Both the position numbers and the translations under genes were made by a program. Of a DNA stretch of 64,000 bases, positions 47,625 to 58,675 are shown piece by piece. This stretch comes from Flagellimonas aequoris (lineage in GTDB: Bacteria > Bacteroidota > Bacteroidia > Flavobacteriales > Flavobacteriaceae). The notes under the pieces are model-generated. The model was not told the DNA's origin and did not search any database. It was given only the letters and a program-made list of their open reading frames with translations. The DNA lies in assembly GCF_003584165.1 (NCBI RefSeq), contig NZ_QXFJ01000015.1, positions 67,001 to 131,000 of the forward strand, given 5' to 3'. Every line of letters starts with the position of its first letter. The stretch's first letter is position 1.

Positions 47625-48077
47625 ATGGATCTAAATAATCTTAAACCAGCCGAAGGCGCTGTGCACAAAGAAGGAAAACGTTTAGGTAGGGGTGAAGGTT
47701 CCGGTAAAGGGGGTACAGCTGCCCGTGGACACAAAGGAGCCAAGTCTAGATCTGGATATTCCAAGAAAATTGGTTTTGAAGGTGGTCAGATGCCTTTGCA
47801 GAGACGTGTTCCCAAGTTCGGTTTCAAGAACATCAACAGAAAAGAGTACAAAGGAATCAATTTGGGTAAATTGCAGGAGTTGGTAGATAAAGGTACCGTT
47901 AAAGGTGAAGTGACCTTGGATACTTTGATCGACAACGGATTGGCCCACAAAAATGATTTGGTAAAGATTTTGGGTGATGGCGAATTGAAAGCGTCCCTAA
48001 AAGTATCTGTACATAAATTTACTGCTTCCGCTAAAGCCGCTATCGAGGCTGCTGGAGGTGAGGCAATAAGTTTATAA
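47625..48077 (+). CDS. rplO: 50S ribosomal protein uL15
   Basis: The 150-residue protein has MDLNNLKPAEGAVHKEGKR, the glycine-rich RGEGSGKGGTAARGHKGAKSR and FEGGQMPLQRRVPKFGF. Late 50S assembly protein. 10 nt to secY. Confidence 0.98.
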   Translation: MDLNNLKPAEGAVHKEGKRLGRGEGSGKGGTAARGHKGAKSRSGYSKKIGFEGGQMPLQRRVPKFGFKNINRKEYKGINLGKLQELVDKGTVKGEVTLDTLIDNGLAHKNDLVKILGDGELKASLKVSVHKFTASAKAAIEAAGGEAISL

Positions 48078-48087
48078 GTAGTGTAGC

Positions 48088-49431
48088 ATGAAGAAATTTA
48101 TTGAGACCATATCTAATATCTGGAAGATTGAGGAACTGAGACAACGTATCATCCTCACCTTAAGTCTATTATTGGTTTACCGATTTGGTGCCCAGATTGT
48201 ACTTCCCGGTATTGATACAACCCAATTGGCCCAATTGACTTCCAACACGGAGCAGGGTATTTTGGGTATATTGAATGCTTTTACGGGTGGGGCTTTTGCC
48301 AATGCATCCGTTTTTGCCTTGGGGATCATGCCATACATCTCCGCTTCCATTGTAGTGCAGTTGATGGGAATAGCAATTCCTTATCTACAAAAACTACAAA
48401 AAGAAGGGGAAAGTGGTAGAAAGACCATCAATCAAATTACCCGTTGGTTGACCATTGGTATCTGTATTGTTCAGGCCCCTGCTTACTTGTATGGTTTAGG
48501 AGCCTTGGGTGTGCCGGATAGCGCATTCGTTTTGGGCAAAGGAATGGATTTCATCGTGCCAGCAGTGATCATCTTGGTGACTGGGTGTGTGTTCGCCATG
48601 TGGTTGGGTGAGAAAATCACCGACAAAGGTATCGGTAACGGTATCTCTTTGTTGATCATGGTTGGGATCATCGCTAGAATGCCACAAGTATTCGCTCAGG
48701 AATTCGTGTCAAGGACTACCAACAATACAGGTGGTATCATGTTCATCTTGATAGAAATCATCGTTTGGTTCTTGGTTATCTTGGCCAGTGTGTACTTGAC
48801 CATGGCCGTAAGGCAGATTCCTGTACAATATGCGCGTAGAACAGCTTCCGGTGGATACGAAAAGAACATCATGGGTGCAAGGCAGTACATTCCGTTGAAG
48901 TTGAATGCTTCCGGGGTAATGCCTATCATTTTCGCCCAAGCGATTATGTTCGCACCAAGTTTGTTGGGTAGAACGTTCAACAATACAGCCGTAGGACAGT
49001 GGATGGAAGTCCAGTTTGCCGATATTTTCGGGTTGGCCTACAATACATTGTTTGCAATTTTGATTATCATATTTACCTACTTCTATACCGCAATTACCGT
49101 GCCTACCAACAAAATGGCCGATGATTTGAAAAGAAGTGGTGGTTTTATCCCAGGTATCCGTCCAGGTAAAGAAACTGGGGATTTCTTGGATCATATCATG
49201 TCCTTGATCACCTTGCCAGGTTCCATTTTCTTGGCCCTTTTGGCTGTTTTGCCAGCCATTGTGGTAAAGTTGATGGATGTTCAAGCAGGTTGGGCCTTGT
49301 TTTATGGAGGTACATCCCTATTGATCATGGTGGGTGTTGCAATAGATACGGTACAGCAAGTAAATTCTTATTTGTTGAACAGGCATTATGACGGCTTGAT
49401 GAAAACCGGAAAAAATAGAAAAGTAGCATAA
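48088..49431 (+). CDS. secY: Protein translocase subunit SecY
   Basis: The 447-residue membrane channel has ten transmembrane helices, with the pattern GIMPYISASIVVQLM (TM2) and PIQYARR-like PVQYARRTASG, and the TM10 end LLIMVGVAIDTVQQVNSYLLNRHYDG (shortened). Works with SecE/G and SecA. In many bacteria adk and map follow secY; here infA follows after 3 nt. Confidence 0.98.
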   Translation: MKKFIETISNIWKIEELRQRIILTLSLLLVYRFGAQIVLPGIDTTQLAQLTSNTEQGILGILNAFTGGAFANASVFALGIMPYISASIVVQLMGIAIPYLQKLQKEGESGRKTINQITRWLTIGICIVQAPAYLYGLGALGVPDSAFVLGKGMDFIVPAVIILVTGCVFAMWLGEKITDKGIGNGISLLIMVGIIARMPQVFAQEFVSRTTNNTGGIMFILIEIIVWFLVILASVYLTMAVRQIPVQYARRTASGGYEKNIMGARQYIPLKLNASGVMPIIFAQAIMFAPSLLGRTFNNTAVGQWMEVQFADIFGLAYNTLFAILIIIFTYFYTAITVPTNKMADDLKRSGGFIPGIRPGKETGDFLDHIMSLITLPGSIFLALLAVLPAIVVKLMDVQAGWALFYGGTSLLIMVGVAIDTVQQVNSYLLNRHYDGLMKTGKNRKVA

Positions 49432-49434
49432 TTT

Positions 49435-49650
49435 ATGGCAAAGCAGCCAGCAATAGAACAAGACGGGACTATCATTGAGGCATTGTCAAACGCAATGTTC
49501 AGGGTAGAATTGGAAAATGGGCATGTTGTTACGGCGCACATCTCCGGGAAAATGAGGATGCACTACATCAAATTGCTCCCTGGGGATAAAGTAAAGTTGG
49601 AAATGAGCCCATACGATTTAACAAAAGCAAGAATTACTTATAGATACTAG
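49435..49650 (+). CDS. infA: Translation initiation factor IF-1
   Basis: The 71-residue OB-fold protein reads [20 protein letters not shown] and [20 protein letters not shown]. It binds the A site of the 30S subunit with IF3. 3 nt after secY. Confidence 0.98.
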   Translation: MAKQPAIEQDGTIIEALSNAMFRVELENGHVVTAHISGKMRMHYIKLLPGDKVKLEMSPYDLTKARITYRY

Positions 49651-49655
49651 TTACA

Positions 49656-49772
49656 ATGAAAGTAAGAGCATCAATAAAGAAGAGAAGTGCCGACTGCAAG
49701 ATTGTTCGCAGAAAAGGCAGATTGTACGTAATCAACAAAAAGAATCCTAGATTTAAACAAAGACAAGGGTAA
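49656..49772 (+). CDS. rpmJ: 50S ribosomal protein bL36 (zinc-free form)
   Basis: The 38-residue protein reads [19 protein letters not shown] and ends NPRFKQRQG. Only one of the four zinc ligands of the C+ form is left (Cys14), so it is the zinc-free form. 5 nt after infA, 2 nt before rpsM. Confidence 0.96.
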   Translation: MKVRASIKKRSADCKIVRRKGRLYVINKKNPRFKQRQG

Positions 49773-49774
49773 TT

Positions 49775-50149
49775 ATGGCAAGAATTGCAGGTGTAGATAT
49801 ACCTAAACAAAAGCGTGGCGTTATTTCGCTTACCTACATTTTCGGTGTGGGCAAGAGCAGGGCGCAAGAGATTTTGAAAGCAGCCCAGGTAAGCGAGGAT
49901 ACCAAGGTTTCAGATTGGACCGATGACGAGATCGGTAGAATTAGGGATGCAGTTTCCGCTTATACTATTGAAGGTGAGCTTCGCTCGGAGACCCAAATGA
50001 ACATCAAGCGTTTGATGGACATCGGTTGTTACCGTGGAATCCGTCACAGAGCTGGTTTGCCACTTAGGGGTCAACGTACCAAGAACAACTCTAGGACCAG
50101 AAAAGGAAAAAGAAAAACAGTTGCCAACAAGAAAAAAGCAACTAAATAA
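49775..50149 (+). CDS. rpsM: 30S ribosomal protein uS13
   Basis: The 124-residue protein opens [22 protein letters not shown] (shortened: [13 protein letters not shown]) and has the helix-two-turn-helix [11 protein letters not shown], and the basic C-terminal tail [18 protein letters not shown]. Contacts P-site tRNA. A 100-nt spacer follows. Confidence 0.98.
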   Translation: MARIAGVDIPKQKRGVISLTYIFGVGKSRAQEILKAAQVSEDTKVSDWTDDEIGRIRDAVSAYTIEGELRSETQMNIKRLMDIGCYRGIRHRAGLPLRGQRTKNNSRTRKGKRKTVANKKKATK

Positions 50150-50249
50150 TAAAACATAGTCATTAGTCTTTAGACGTTAGAAGAATCTGTTTGAAATGTA
50201 AAAGTCTAGGATTCCAATAACTAAAAACTAACACTAGAAACTAAAAAAT
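50150..50249 (+). other. Low-complexity rpsM-rpsK spacer
   Basis: This 100-nt spacer is rich in CTAA/ACTAAAAACTAA-like words, with a small GTCT-tt-AGAC stem near 50168. A similar style of sequence precedes the rplC leader at 39071-39140. I see no gene, promoter or strong structure. Confidence 0.5.
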
Positions 50250-50642
50250 ATGGCAAAGGCAAGTACCAAAGTCGCTAAAAAGCGCAAAGTAATAGTAGAA
50301 TCTACAGGAGAGGCGCACGTGGTGGCATCTTTCAACAACATCATCATTTCCCTTACCAATAAAAAGGGAGATGTGATTTCTTGGTCTTCTGCAGGTAAAA
50401 TGGGATTCCGTGGATCTAAAAAGAACACCCCATATGCTGCACAGGTAGCCGCCGAGGATTGTTCCAAAGTAGCTCACGAAGCAGGATTAAGAAAAGTGAA
50501 GGTTTACGTTAAGGGACCAGGTAACGGTAGGGAATCCGCTATCCGTTCCATCCACAATGCTGGGATCGAGGTTACCGAGATCGTGGACGTTACGCCACTA
50601 CCACACAACGGTTGTAGACCTCCAAAAAGAAGAAGAGTTTAA
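50250..50642 (+). CDS. rpsK: 30S ribosomal protein uS11
   Basis: The 130-residue protein has the conserved [21 protein letters not shown] (shortened: [15 protein letters not shown]) and the end [17 protein letters not shown]. Part of the platform near the E site. Followed by a 103-nt structured spacer before rpsD. Confidence 0.98.
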   Translation: MAKASTKVAKKRKVIVESTGEAHVVASFNNIIISLTNKKGDVISWSSAGKMGFRGSKKNTPYAAQVAAEDCSKVAHEAGLRKVKVYVKGPGNGRESAIRSIHNAGIEVTEIVDVTPLPHNGCRPPKRRRV

Positions 50643-50656
50643 TCAATTTTAATAAT

Positions 50657-50728
50657 GGCCCGAATAGGGTCTTCACCAGAAGGCGCAGTTTAGATTATCG
50701 AAGGATAAGCCTTAATTCATAATCGCGC
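50657..50728 (+). promoter_or_regulatory. Candidate structured leader of rpsD (S4)
   Basis: In the rpsK-rpsD spacer several stems can form. GGCCC (50657-50661) pairs with GGGTC (50667-50671), loop GAATA. The alternative GTCTTC (50669-50674) pairs with GAAGGC (50679-50684), loop ACCA, sharing GTC. A long stem pairs GCGC + GATTAT (50683-50686, 50693-50698) with ATAATC-GCGC (50719-50728), with a bulge, and encloses AAGG/CCTT. S4 represses its operon in E. coli by binding a leader, so an S4 leader is a fair inference, not proved. Confidence 0.4.
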
Positions 50729-50745
50729 TTTCCAATTTTAAGAAG

Positions 50746-51351
50746 ATGGCAAGATACACAGGACCAAAATCAAAAATCGCTAGAAAGTTTGGAGAAGCGA
50801 TTTTCGGGGACGACAAGTCTTTTGAAAAGAAAAATTACCCTCCAGGACAGCACGGTAACAACAGACGCCGTGGTAAAAAATCAGAATATGCTATCCAGTT
50901 GATGGAAAAGCAAAAGGCCAAATACACATACGGTATTTTGGAGCGACAGTTCCGTAACCTATTTGAGGAGGCCAAAAGAAAAGAAGGAGTAACCGGTGAG
51001 ATATTGCTTCAATTGTGTGAGTCCCGTTTGGACAACGTAGTCTACAGAATGGGCATCTCTCCTTCAAGAAGGGGAGCACGCCAGTTGGTTTCACACCGTC
51101 ATATCACCGTTAATGGTGATGTAGTGAACATTCCTTCCTACAAACTAAGAGCCGGCGACGTTGTTGGTGTTAGGGAAAAATCAAAATCTGTTCAGGCTAT
51201 CGAGGATTCGTTGGCGGCCAACAGTTCCGTTTACGAATGGATTACCTGGAACACCGAGAAAAAAGAAGGTACTTTTGTGGCCGTTCCAGAAAGACTTCAG
51301 ATTCCAGAGAACATCAAGGAGCAACTGATCGTCGAATTATACTCTAAATAA
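50746..51351 (+). CDS. rpsD: 30S ribosomal protein uS4
   Basis: The 201-residue protein opens [17 protein letters not shown] and has the S4 RNA-binding domain [28 protein letters not shown] (shortened: [19 protein letters not shown]). Primary 16S binder; operon repressor in other bacteria. Confidence 0.98.
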   Translation: MARYTGPKSKIARKFGEAIFGDDKSFEKKNYPPGQHGNNRRRGKKSEYAIQLMEKQKAKYTYGILERQFRNLFEEAKRKEGVTGEILLQLCESRLDNVVYRMGISPSRRGARQLVSHRHITVNGDVVNIPSYKLRAGDVVGVREKSKSVQAIEDSLAANSSVYEWITWNTEKKEGTFVAVPERLQIPENIKEQLIVELYSK

Positions 51352-51372
51352 GAATTCAACATTAATCCAATT

Positions 51373-52365
51373 ATGGCATTACTTAATTTTCAGAAGCCCG
51401 ATAAAGTTATAATGATAGATTCAACAGATTTCGAAGGGAAATTTGAATTTCGCCCTTTGGAACCTGGCTACGGATTAACAGTTGGGAATGCGCTGAGAAG
51501 GGTATTGCTTTCCTCTTTGGAAGGTTTCGCCATCACTTCTGTGCGCATAGATGGAGTTGAACATGAGTTTTCTGTTATCCCAGGCGTTGTTGAAGACGTA
51601 ACTGAGATCATACTGAACCTTAAACAAGTGAGGTTCAAAAGACAAATTGATGATGTTGAGAGCGAGACCGTTTCCATTTCCGTTAGCGGGAAGGAACAGT
51701 TGACCGCCGGAGATTTCCAAAAATTCATTTCAGGATACCAAGTCCTTAACCCCGATTTGGTAATCTGTAACATGGATCCAAAAGTGAGCATCAACTTGGA
51801 GATCGTGATAGAAAAAGGACGTGGTTACGTTCCTGCAGAGGAAAACAAAAAATCCAACGCACCGCTTGGTAGCATTGCTGTGGATTCTGTGTACACTCCC
51901 GTAAAGAACGTAAAATACAGCATCGAGAACTACAGGGTTGAGCAAAAGACCGATTACGAAAAATTGGTTTTTGAAATCATCACCGATGGTTCCATCCATC
52001 CTAAGGATGCGTTGACTGAGGCTGCTAAAGTTTTGATCCACCACTTTATGTTGTTCTCTGACGAACGCATCACTTTGGAAGCTGACGAGATTGCACAGAC
52101 CGAAACCTATGATGAGGAGTCCTTGCATATGCGTCAGTTGTTGAAGACCAAATTGGTAGACATGGATTTGTCCGTAAGGGCACTGAACTGTTTGAAAGCT
52201 GCCGAGGTGGATACCTTGGGAGATTTGGTTTCTTTCAACAAGAACGATTTGATGAAGTTCAGGAACTTCGGTAAAAAGTCCTTGACAGAATTGGAGGAAT
52301 TGGTCATCAACAAAGGCCTTCAATTTGGAATGGATTTGAGCAAATACAAATTAGATAAAGATTAA
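51373..52365 (+). CDS. rpoA: DNA-directed RNA polymerase subunit alpha
   Basis: The 330-residue protein has the N-terminal dimerisation domain ([19 protein letters not shown], then [14 protein letters not shown]) and the C-terminal alpha-CTD ([36 protein letters not shown]). 21 nt after rpsD; a 61-nt spacer with a hairpin precedes rplQ. Confidence 0.98.
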   Translation: MALLNFQKPDKVIMIDSTDFEGKFEFRPLEPGYGLTVGNALRRVLLSSLEGFAITSVRIDGVEHEFSVIPGVVEDVTEIILNLKQVRFKRQIDDVESETVSISVSGKEQLTAGDFQKFISGYQVLNPDLVICNMDPKVSINLEIVIEKGRGYVPAEENKKSNAPLGSIAVDSVYTPVKNVKYSIENYRVEQKTDYEKLVFEIITDGSIHPKDALTEAAKVLIHHFMLFSDERITLEADEIAQTETYDEESLHMRQLLKTKLVDMDLSVRALNCLKAAEVDTLGDLVSFNKNDLMKFRNFGKKSLTELEELVINKGLQFGMDLSKYKLDKD

Positions 52366-52376
52366 TTAATCATATT

Positions 52377-52409
52377 TTGCTCCCCGGTTCCGATTGGGTT
52401 TGGTAGCAA
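52377..52409 (+). promoter_or_regulatory. Hairpin in the rpoA-rplQ spacer
   Basis: TTGCT (52377-52381) pairs with AGCAA (52405-52409), with CCC/GGG (52383-52385, 52396-52398) inside. It lies 18 nt before the rplQ start and could be a mRNA processing or translation control element. Confidence 0.3.
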
Positions 52410-52426
52410 GATGATAAACTGTAAAA

Positions 52427-52933
52427 ATGAGACACGGTAAAAAAATCAATCACCTAGGAAGGAAATCAGCCCACAGAAAGTCCATGTTGGCCAATATGGC
52501 TTGTTCCTTGATCGAGCACAAAAGAATCAACACCACGGTTGCCAAGGCAAAAGCTTTGAAGCAGTTCGTTGAACCGTTGATTACCAAAGCAAAGACCGAG
52601 AACAACCAGACCGCCGAGAAAGGCATGCACAACAGAAGGATTGTTTTCAGCAGCTTGAGAAACAAATATGCCATCACAGAATTGTTCGGTACCGTTGCTG
52701 AAAAAGTTGGCGACAGACCAGGTGGATATACAAGAATCATTAAATTGGGTAACCGTTTGGGCGACAACGCTGATATGGCCATGATCGAATTGGTCGATTT
52801 CAACGAGTTGTACAATGCAGGTGAAACCAAGAAAAAATCTACAAGAAGAAGTAGGAGGGGCGGTGGTGCCAAAAAAGCAGAGGCTCCGGCACCTGCAGCA
52901 GCAGAAACCAAAACCGATGATTCTGAAGAATAA
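52427..52933 (+). CDS. rplQ: 50S ribosomal protein bL17 with acidic/Ala-rich C-terminal extension
   Basis: The first ~125 residues are a standard L17 ([38 protein letters not shown]). After residue ~133 there is a basic patch ([16 protein letters not shown]) and a tail [18 protein letters not shown]. The tail is common in this phylum and likely disordered. Last gene of the supercluster, with a terminator 30 nt on. Confidence 0.97.
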   Translation: MRHGKKINHLGRKSAHRKSMLANMACSLIEHKRINTTVAKAKALKQFVEPLITKAKTENNQTAEKGMHNRRIVFSSLRNKYAITELFGTVAEKVGDRPGGYTRIIKLGNRLGDNADMAMIELVDFNELYNAGETKKKSTRRSRRGGGAKKAEAPAPAAAETKTDDSEE

Positions 52934-52963
52934 GAACAATGTTATTAACTATTGCATTAGTGG

Positions 52964-52993
52964 AAAAAGGATAAGTGAAAACTTATCCTTTTT
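52964..52993 (+). terminator. Hairpin terminator of the ribosomal supercluster
   Basis: AAAAAGGATAAGT (52964-52976) pairs with ACTTATCCTTTTT (52981-52993), loop GAAA, with two more T after the stem: a 13-bp near-ideal intrinsic terminator. Confidence 0.93.
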
Positions 52994-53032
52994 TTATGTT
53001 TTTTTGCCATAACTGAAATTTAAGAACACGAC

Positions 53033-54145
53033 ATGAAGTATCACACAAAGAAAAGAGCATTGATTTTGTTGGCCGATGGCACCATTTTTTATGGAAAAGC
53101 CGTTGGTGGAAAAGAAGGTACCGCTGTTGGGGAAGTTTGTTTCAACACGGGGATGACAGGGTATCAGGAAATTTTTACCGATCCCTCCTATTATGGTCAA
53201 CTCATGGTGACCACCAATGCCCATATTGGTAATTACGGTACCAATGAAGACGAGGTGGAATCCGATTCCGTTAAAATTGCAGGACTTATTTGCAAAAATT
53301 TCAGTTACGAATACTCTAGGCCCAGTGCCGATATGAGCCTGTTGGATTTTTTGGACAAGAACAACCTATTTGCCATTTCCGATGTGGACACCAGGGCCCT
53401 GGTAAGTTACATTCGGGACAATGGGGCCATGAATGCCCTGATCTCTACCCGAGTGGACGATATTAATGCCCTAAAGGAAGAATTGAAACAGGTGCCCAGT
53501 ATGGAAGGCTTGGAACTTTCCTCAAAAGTGTCTACCAAAGAGCCATATTACTATGGTGAGGAAGATGCCAAGTACAAGATTTCTGCTTTGGACATCGGGA
53601 TCAAAAAGAACATTTTGCGCAATCTGGCCAAAAGAGGAGCTTACATCAAGGTTTTTCCATACAATACCTCATTTGAGGAAATGAAGTCTTGGAATCCGGA
53701 TGGGTACTTCATATCCAACGGACCTGGGGATCCAGAACCTTTGACGGATGCCATCGCGGCCACCAAGGAAATGATCGGGTCCAACAAACCTTTGTTCGGA
53801 ATCTGCTTGGGGCACCAAGTGTTGGCCTTGGCCAATGGAGTGTCTACTTATAAGATGCACAACGGACATAGGGGAATCAACCATCCCATCCTGAATTTGA
53901 TGACAGGCAAAGGGGAGATAACCTCCCAAAACCATGGTTTTGCCGTGAACAGGGAAGAAACCGAGGCGCATCCTGAACTGGAGATCACCCACGTGCATTT
54001 GAACGACCAGACCGTTGCCGGTATCCGAATGAAGGACAAGGAGGTTTTTTCTGTGCAATACCACCCAGAGGCAAGTCCGGGACCACATGATGCCGATTAC
54101 CTTTTCGACCAGTTCTTCGATGCGATCAAGACAGCGAAAAACTAA
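53033..54145 (+). CDS. carA: Carbamoyl-phosphate synthase small subunit
   Basis: The 370-residue glutaminase subunit has the N-terminal domain (LADGTIFYGKAVGG, CFNTGMTGYQEIFTDPSY) and the class I amidotransferase domain with catalytic Cys in FGICLGHQ, and His/Glu in QYHPEASPGPHD. It feeds ammonia to CarB to make carbamoyl phosphate for pyrimidines and arginine. carB is not in the window. Confidence 0.97.
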   Translation: MKYHTKKRALILLADGTIFYGKAVGGKEGTAVGEVCFNTGMTGYQEIFTDPSYYGQLMVTTNAHIGNYGTNEDEVESDSVKIAGLICKNFSYEYSRPSADMSLLDFLDKNNLFAISDVDTRALVSYIRDNGAMNALISTRVDDINALKEELKQVPSMEGLELSSKVSTKEPYYYGEEDAKYKISALDIGIKKNILRNLAKRGAYIKVFPYNTSFEEMKSWNPDGYFISNGPGDPEPLTDAIAATKEMIGSNKPLFGICLGHQVLALANGVSTYKMHNGHRGINHPILNLMTGKGEITSQNHGFAVNREETEAHPELEITHVHLNDQTVAGIRMKDKEVFSVQYHPEASPGPHDADYLFDQFFDAIKTAKN

Positions 54146-54165
54146 AACGTTATAGTTTTATTTTT
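54138..54165 (+). terminator. Possible weak terminator after carA
   Basis: AAAACTA (54138-54144) pairs with TAGTTTT (54153-54159), loop AAACGTTA, followed by A and T5. AT-rich stem overlapping the carA stop; weak. Confidence 0.4.
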
Positions 54166-54256
54166 AAGCATTTAAGTACGTTTTGTGTACAATATGTTAA
54201 AGTAAAAAGGAGCTGCTTTTGTATCTTAGCCTAATAATCACAACTATAAATATTGA

Positions 54257-55555
<1,299 letters not shown>

Positions 55556-55580
55556 ACATAATGATTTATTAGTGTATCAA

Positions 55581-55611
55581 AAACCTTTCCCATTTGGGAA
55601 AGGTTTTTTTT
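55581..55611 (+). terminator. Hairpin terminator after eno
   Basis: AAACCTTTCCC (55581-55591) pairs with GGGAAAGGTTT (55596-55606), loop ATTT, followed by a T run to 55612. Confidence 0.92.
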
Positions 55612-55675
55612 TGCTACAGTAACAAAGTTTGGTTAAATTGAATATTCAACAGAAATAACTATCAAAATTTCCCTA

Positions 55676-57214
55676 ATGAACAATTTCCTTTTTGTATCCG
55701 CAGAAAATGATGCCTTGGAAAACTGTAAGGCTGGAGGTATGGGTGATGTGGTGCGCGATGTGCCCAGACAGATTTCAGAGAGAGGTGACAAGGTGCACGT
55801 AATCGTACCCGCTTATTCAAGACTGCATCATGGGGGATTGCCGAAGGCCACATTGAATTTTTCATTGAGGGGATTGAACTATACTGCAGAACTGTACGAG
55901 GTAAAACCCAAAAAGGAGTTTCCGAACATTTTCCATTATGTTCTGCATCATCCAGAGATAGAAGCAGGGGACATTGCCCATATTTACCATAACGATCCCG
56001 AAGAACCGTTTTATACCGATGCCATCAAATACTTCATTTTTTGTACCGCTGTGGCAGAGGCCATCAAAAAAGGGGCATTTGGGGATTTGGATGTGGTGCA
56101 CCTGCACGACTGGCATACCAGTCTATTGTTGTTTTTAAGAGAATACCATCAAGACTACACCAATTTAAAGGATATACGGTTTGTTTACAGTATCCATAAC
56201 CTGGCCATTCAGGGTATCCGCCCTTTTGATGGAAATTATTCTTCGGTAAAGAACTGGTTCCCCAACGTTCCCTTGGACTATCAAAAGTTGATGGATTACA
56301 GGTATCAGGACTGCATCAATTTGATGGCCGTGGGTATCCGTTTTGCGGATGCGGTACACACCGTTTCACCTTCCTACAAAGAAGATGTGCTGCTGCCCAG
56401 TTCCCCGCCGGAATTTATCGGGGGCGAAGGTCTGGAAAAAGATTTGCAACAGGCCGATGCCGAGGGGAGGCTCTTCGGAATTTTGAACGGCTGCAACTAT
56501 AAGAACATCAACAAAGAGAAAAAGGGAAATATTTACCGAAACACTGTTAAGGCGCTGTTCAGGTGGCTACAGCAGGAGGATAAAAAGTACAAGGCCGACT
56601 TTTTGGCCCACACGGGTGAAAAGATCATGGATTACGTGGAGGACAGGCCTAAGTTCATTGCATCAAGTGTGGCCCGACTTACGGAGCAGAAGTTCTACTT
56701 TATCATGCGTTCTCCGGAGGCATTTGTGGAAATCCTGAAAAAATTGGAAAAGGTGGACGGTATTTTTATGTTGCTGGGTACAGGAGCTCCGGAATATGAG
56801 GAACTGTTCCGAAAGCTGAGCTACAAGCACAAAAATTTCATCTTTACCAATGGACAATCCGAGAAGTTGATAGACTCCATGTATTTGGAATCCGATCTTT
56901 ACTTTATGCCCAGCCTTTTTGAACCCTGTGGGATAAGCCAGATGTTGGCCATGCGTAATGGTAACCCATGCTTGGTACATCATACAGGTGGTTTAAAGGA
57001 TACCGTAGAGCATATGAAGACCGGTTTCAGTTTTGATGGGAACACCTATGACGAGAAAATTGAGAACATGCTAAAGGTGTTTGATGAGGCCCTGGATGTG
57101 TTTGCCAATGACAAGCCCACATGGAAAAAAATACAGGCTTCGGCAAAGAAAATGCGCTTCACTTGGCAGAAGTCCGTGGACCAATATTACAAGCTTTTGT
57201 ACAAATTGGACTAG
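55676..57214 (+). CDS. Glycogen/starch synthase-like glycosyltransferase (GT5)
   Basis: The 512-residue protein has the GT5 nucleotide-sugar loop CKAGGMGDVVRDVP (the KxGG of ADP-glucose glucosyltransferases), the HDWHTS motif and the second domain with SLFEPCGISQMLAMRNG (E-x7-E) and HHTGGLKDTV. It probably extends alpha-1,4-glucan from ADP-glucose. It is monocistronic, away from other glg genes. The length and Ala-Gly-Gly-Met loop differ slightly from E. coli GlgA, so the acceptor may differ. Confidence 0.88.
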   Translation: MNNFLFVSAENDALENCKAGGMGDVVRDVPRQISERGDKVHVIVPAYSRLHHGGLPKATLNFSLRGLNYTAELYEVKPKKEFPNIFHYVLHHPEIEAGDIAHIYHNDPEEPFYTDAIKYFIFCTAVAEAIKKGAFGDLDVVHLHDWHTSLLLFLREYHQDYTNLKDIRFVYSIHNLAIQGIRPFDGNYSSVKNWFPNVPLDYQKLMDYRYQDCINLMAVGIRFADAVHTVSPSYKEDVLLPSSPPEFIGGEGLEKDLQQADAEGRLFGILNGCNYKNINKEKKGNIYRNTVKALFRWLQQEDKKYKADFLAHTGEKIMDYVEDRPKFIASSVARLTEQKFYFIMRSPEAFVEILKKLEKVDGIFMLLGTGAPEYEELFRKLSYKHKNFIFTNGQSEKLIDSMYLESDLYFMPSLFEPCGISQMLAMRNGNPCLVHHTGGLKDTVEHMKTGFSFDGNTYDEKIENMLKVFDEALDVFANDKPTWKKIQASAKKMRFTWQKSVDQYYKLLYKLD

Positions 57215-57335
57215 CCAAATTTTAACCGCTATATTTTATTGTTAACAACAGCACAAATAGTGGCTGGAAATTGTTAATGGTCGCGGTTTTTCGTAATTTC
57301 CGCATTCTATTTTTACTAATCTATTAAAATATAAA

Positions 57336-58619
57336 ATGTCGGATACAGCTATACTCGAATATGAGGGAAAACGGTATGAATTCCCTGTAATTAAAGGTAC
57401 GGAAGATGAATTGGCCATAGATATCAAAAACCTGAGAGCCACAACAGGAATGGTGACGATCGACCCGGGTTATAAGAACACCGGATCATGTGAAAGTGCC
57501 ATTACCTTTTTGGATGGTGAAAAAGGAATTTTGAGGTATCGAGGGTATTCTATTGAAGAGTTAGCTGAGAAAGCAGATTTTTTGGAAGTTGCATATCTTT
57601 TGATTTTTGGCGAGTTGCCAAATAAGGAGCAGCTGACCAAATTTCACCGCGATATAAAGGAAGAATCCCAAGTGGACGAGGAGATGAAAAAGATTTTGGA
57701 TGGTTTTCCAAAAGCGGCCCACCCAATGGGGGTGCTTTCTTCCCTTACCAGTGCCTTGGTGGCCTTCAACCCTAGTTCTGTGGATGTTTCTTCCGAGAAG
57801 GCGATGTACAATTCCATTGTACGTATTTTGGCGAAGTTTCCTGTTTTGGTAGCATGGACCATGCGGAAGAAGAAAGGACTTCCGCTGGATTACGGAGACG
57901 ATACCCTGGGCTATGTGGAGAACATCCATAAAATGATGTTCAAAAGACCCAACCAAGAATATAAGAAAGATCCCATTGCCATTGATGCTTTGGACAAATT
58001 GTTGATCCTTCATGCCGATCACGAACAAAACTGTTCCACCTCCACGGTACGAATCGTAGGATCGTCACACGCCGGTCTTTTTGCCTCATTGTCCGCAGGT
58101 ATTTCTGCATTGTGGGGACCTTTGCACGGGGGTGCCAACCAAGCGGTATTGGAAATGTTGGAAGCTATTGAAGCAGATGGTGGCGACACCAAAAAATATA
58201 TGGCGAAGGCCAAGGATAAGGATGACCCTTTCCGATTGATGGGCTTTGGGCACCGAGTGTATAAAAACTTCGACCCACGGGCCAAGATCATTAAAAAAGC
58301 AGCGGATGATGTCCTTGGGAACTTGGGCATCGAAGATCCTATTTTGGACATTGCCAAGGGATTGGAAAAAGAAGCTCTGGAAGACTCTTACTTCGTGGAT
58401 AGAAAATTATACCCCAATGTGGACTTCTATTCCGGAATCATCTACAGGGCTTTGGGCATTCCTACCGAAATGTTCACCGTAATGTTCGCCCTGGGTCGTC
58501 TACCCGGATGGATTGCACAGTGGAGAGAAATGCGTTTGAGAAAAGAACCTATTGGAAGACCGCGTCAAATTTATATCGGGGAAAACCTAAGACCCTTTGT
58601 GCCTTTGGAAAAAAGGTAA
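57336..58619 (+). CDS. gltA: Citrate synthase
   Basis: The 427-residue enzyme is the type II hexameric size, with LHADHEQNCSTSTVR (His), GPLHGGANQAV (His) and GFGHRVYKNFDPRA (His and Asp) in order. It condenses oxaloacetate and acetyl-CoA. Strong terminator 28 nt after the stop. The 5' region (57215-57335) has only a weak promoter-like TAATTTCC. Confidence 0.98.
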   Translation: MSDTAILEYEGKRYEFPVIKGTEDELAIDIKNLRATTGMVTIDPGYKNTGSCESAITFLDGEKGILRYRGYSIEELAEKADFLEVAYLLIFGELPNKEQLTKFHRDIKEESQVDEEMKKILDGFPKAAHPMGVLSSLTSALVAFNPSSVDVSSEKAMYNSIVRILAKFPVLVAWTMRKKKGLPLDYGDDTLGYVENIHKMMFKRPNQEYKKDPIAIDALDKLLILHADHEQNCSTSTVRIVGSSHAGLFASLSAGISALWGPLHGGANQAVLEMLEAIEADGGDTKKYMAKAKDKDDPFRLMGFGHRVYKNFDPRAKIIKKAADDVLGNLGIEDPILDIAKGLEKEALEDSYFVDRKLYPNVDFYSGIIYRALGIPTEMFTVMFALGRLPGWIAQWREMRLRKEPIGRPRQIYIGENLRPFVPLEKR

Positions 58620-58646
58620 GATTTGGGGGAGAACTCAATAATAAAG

Positions 58647-58675
58647 AAAAGGGCGGTATATCCGCCCTTTTTTTG
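58647..58675. terminator. Hairpin terminator between gltA and the convergent gene
   Basis: AAAAGGGCGG (58647-58656) pairs with CCGCCCTTTT (58662-58671), loop TATAT, with T-rich right and A-rich left flanks; works in both directions. Confidence 0.92.

Noticed and set aside
54182..54229. eno promoter from TTTG 54182 with TATCTTAG 54222
   Set aside because: The spacing is 36 nt, far beyond the usual 17-23, and the -7 box deviates.
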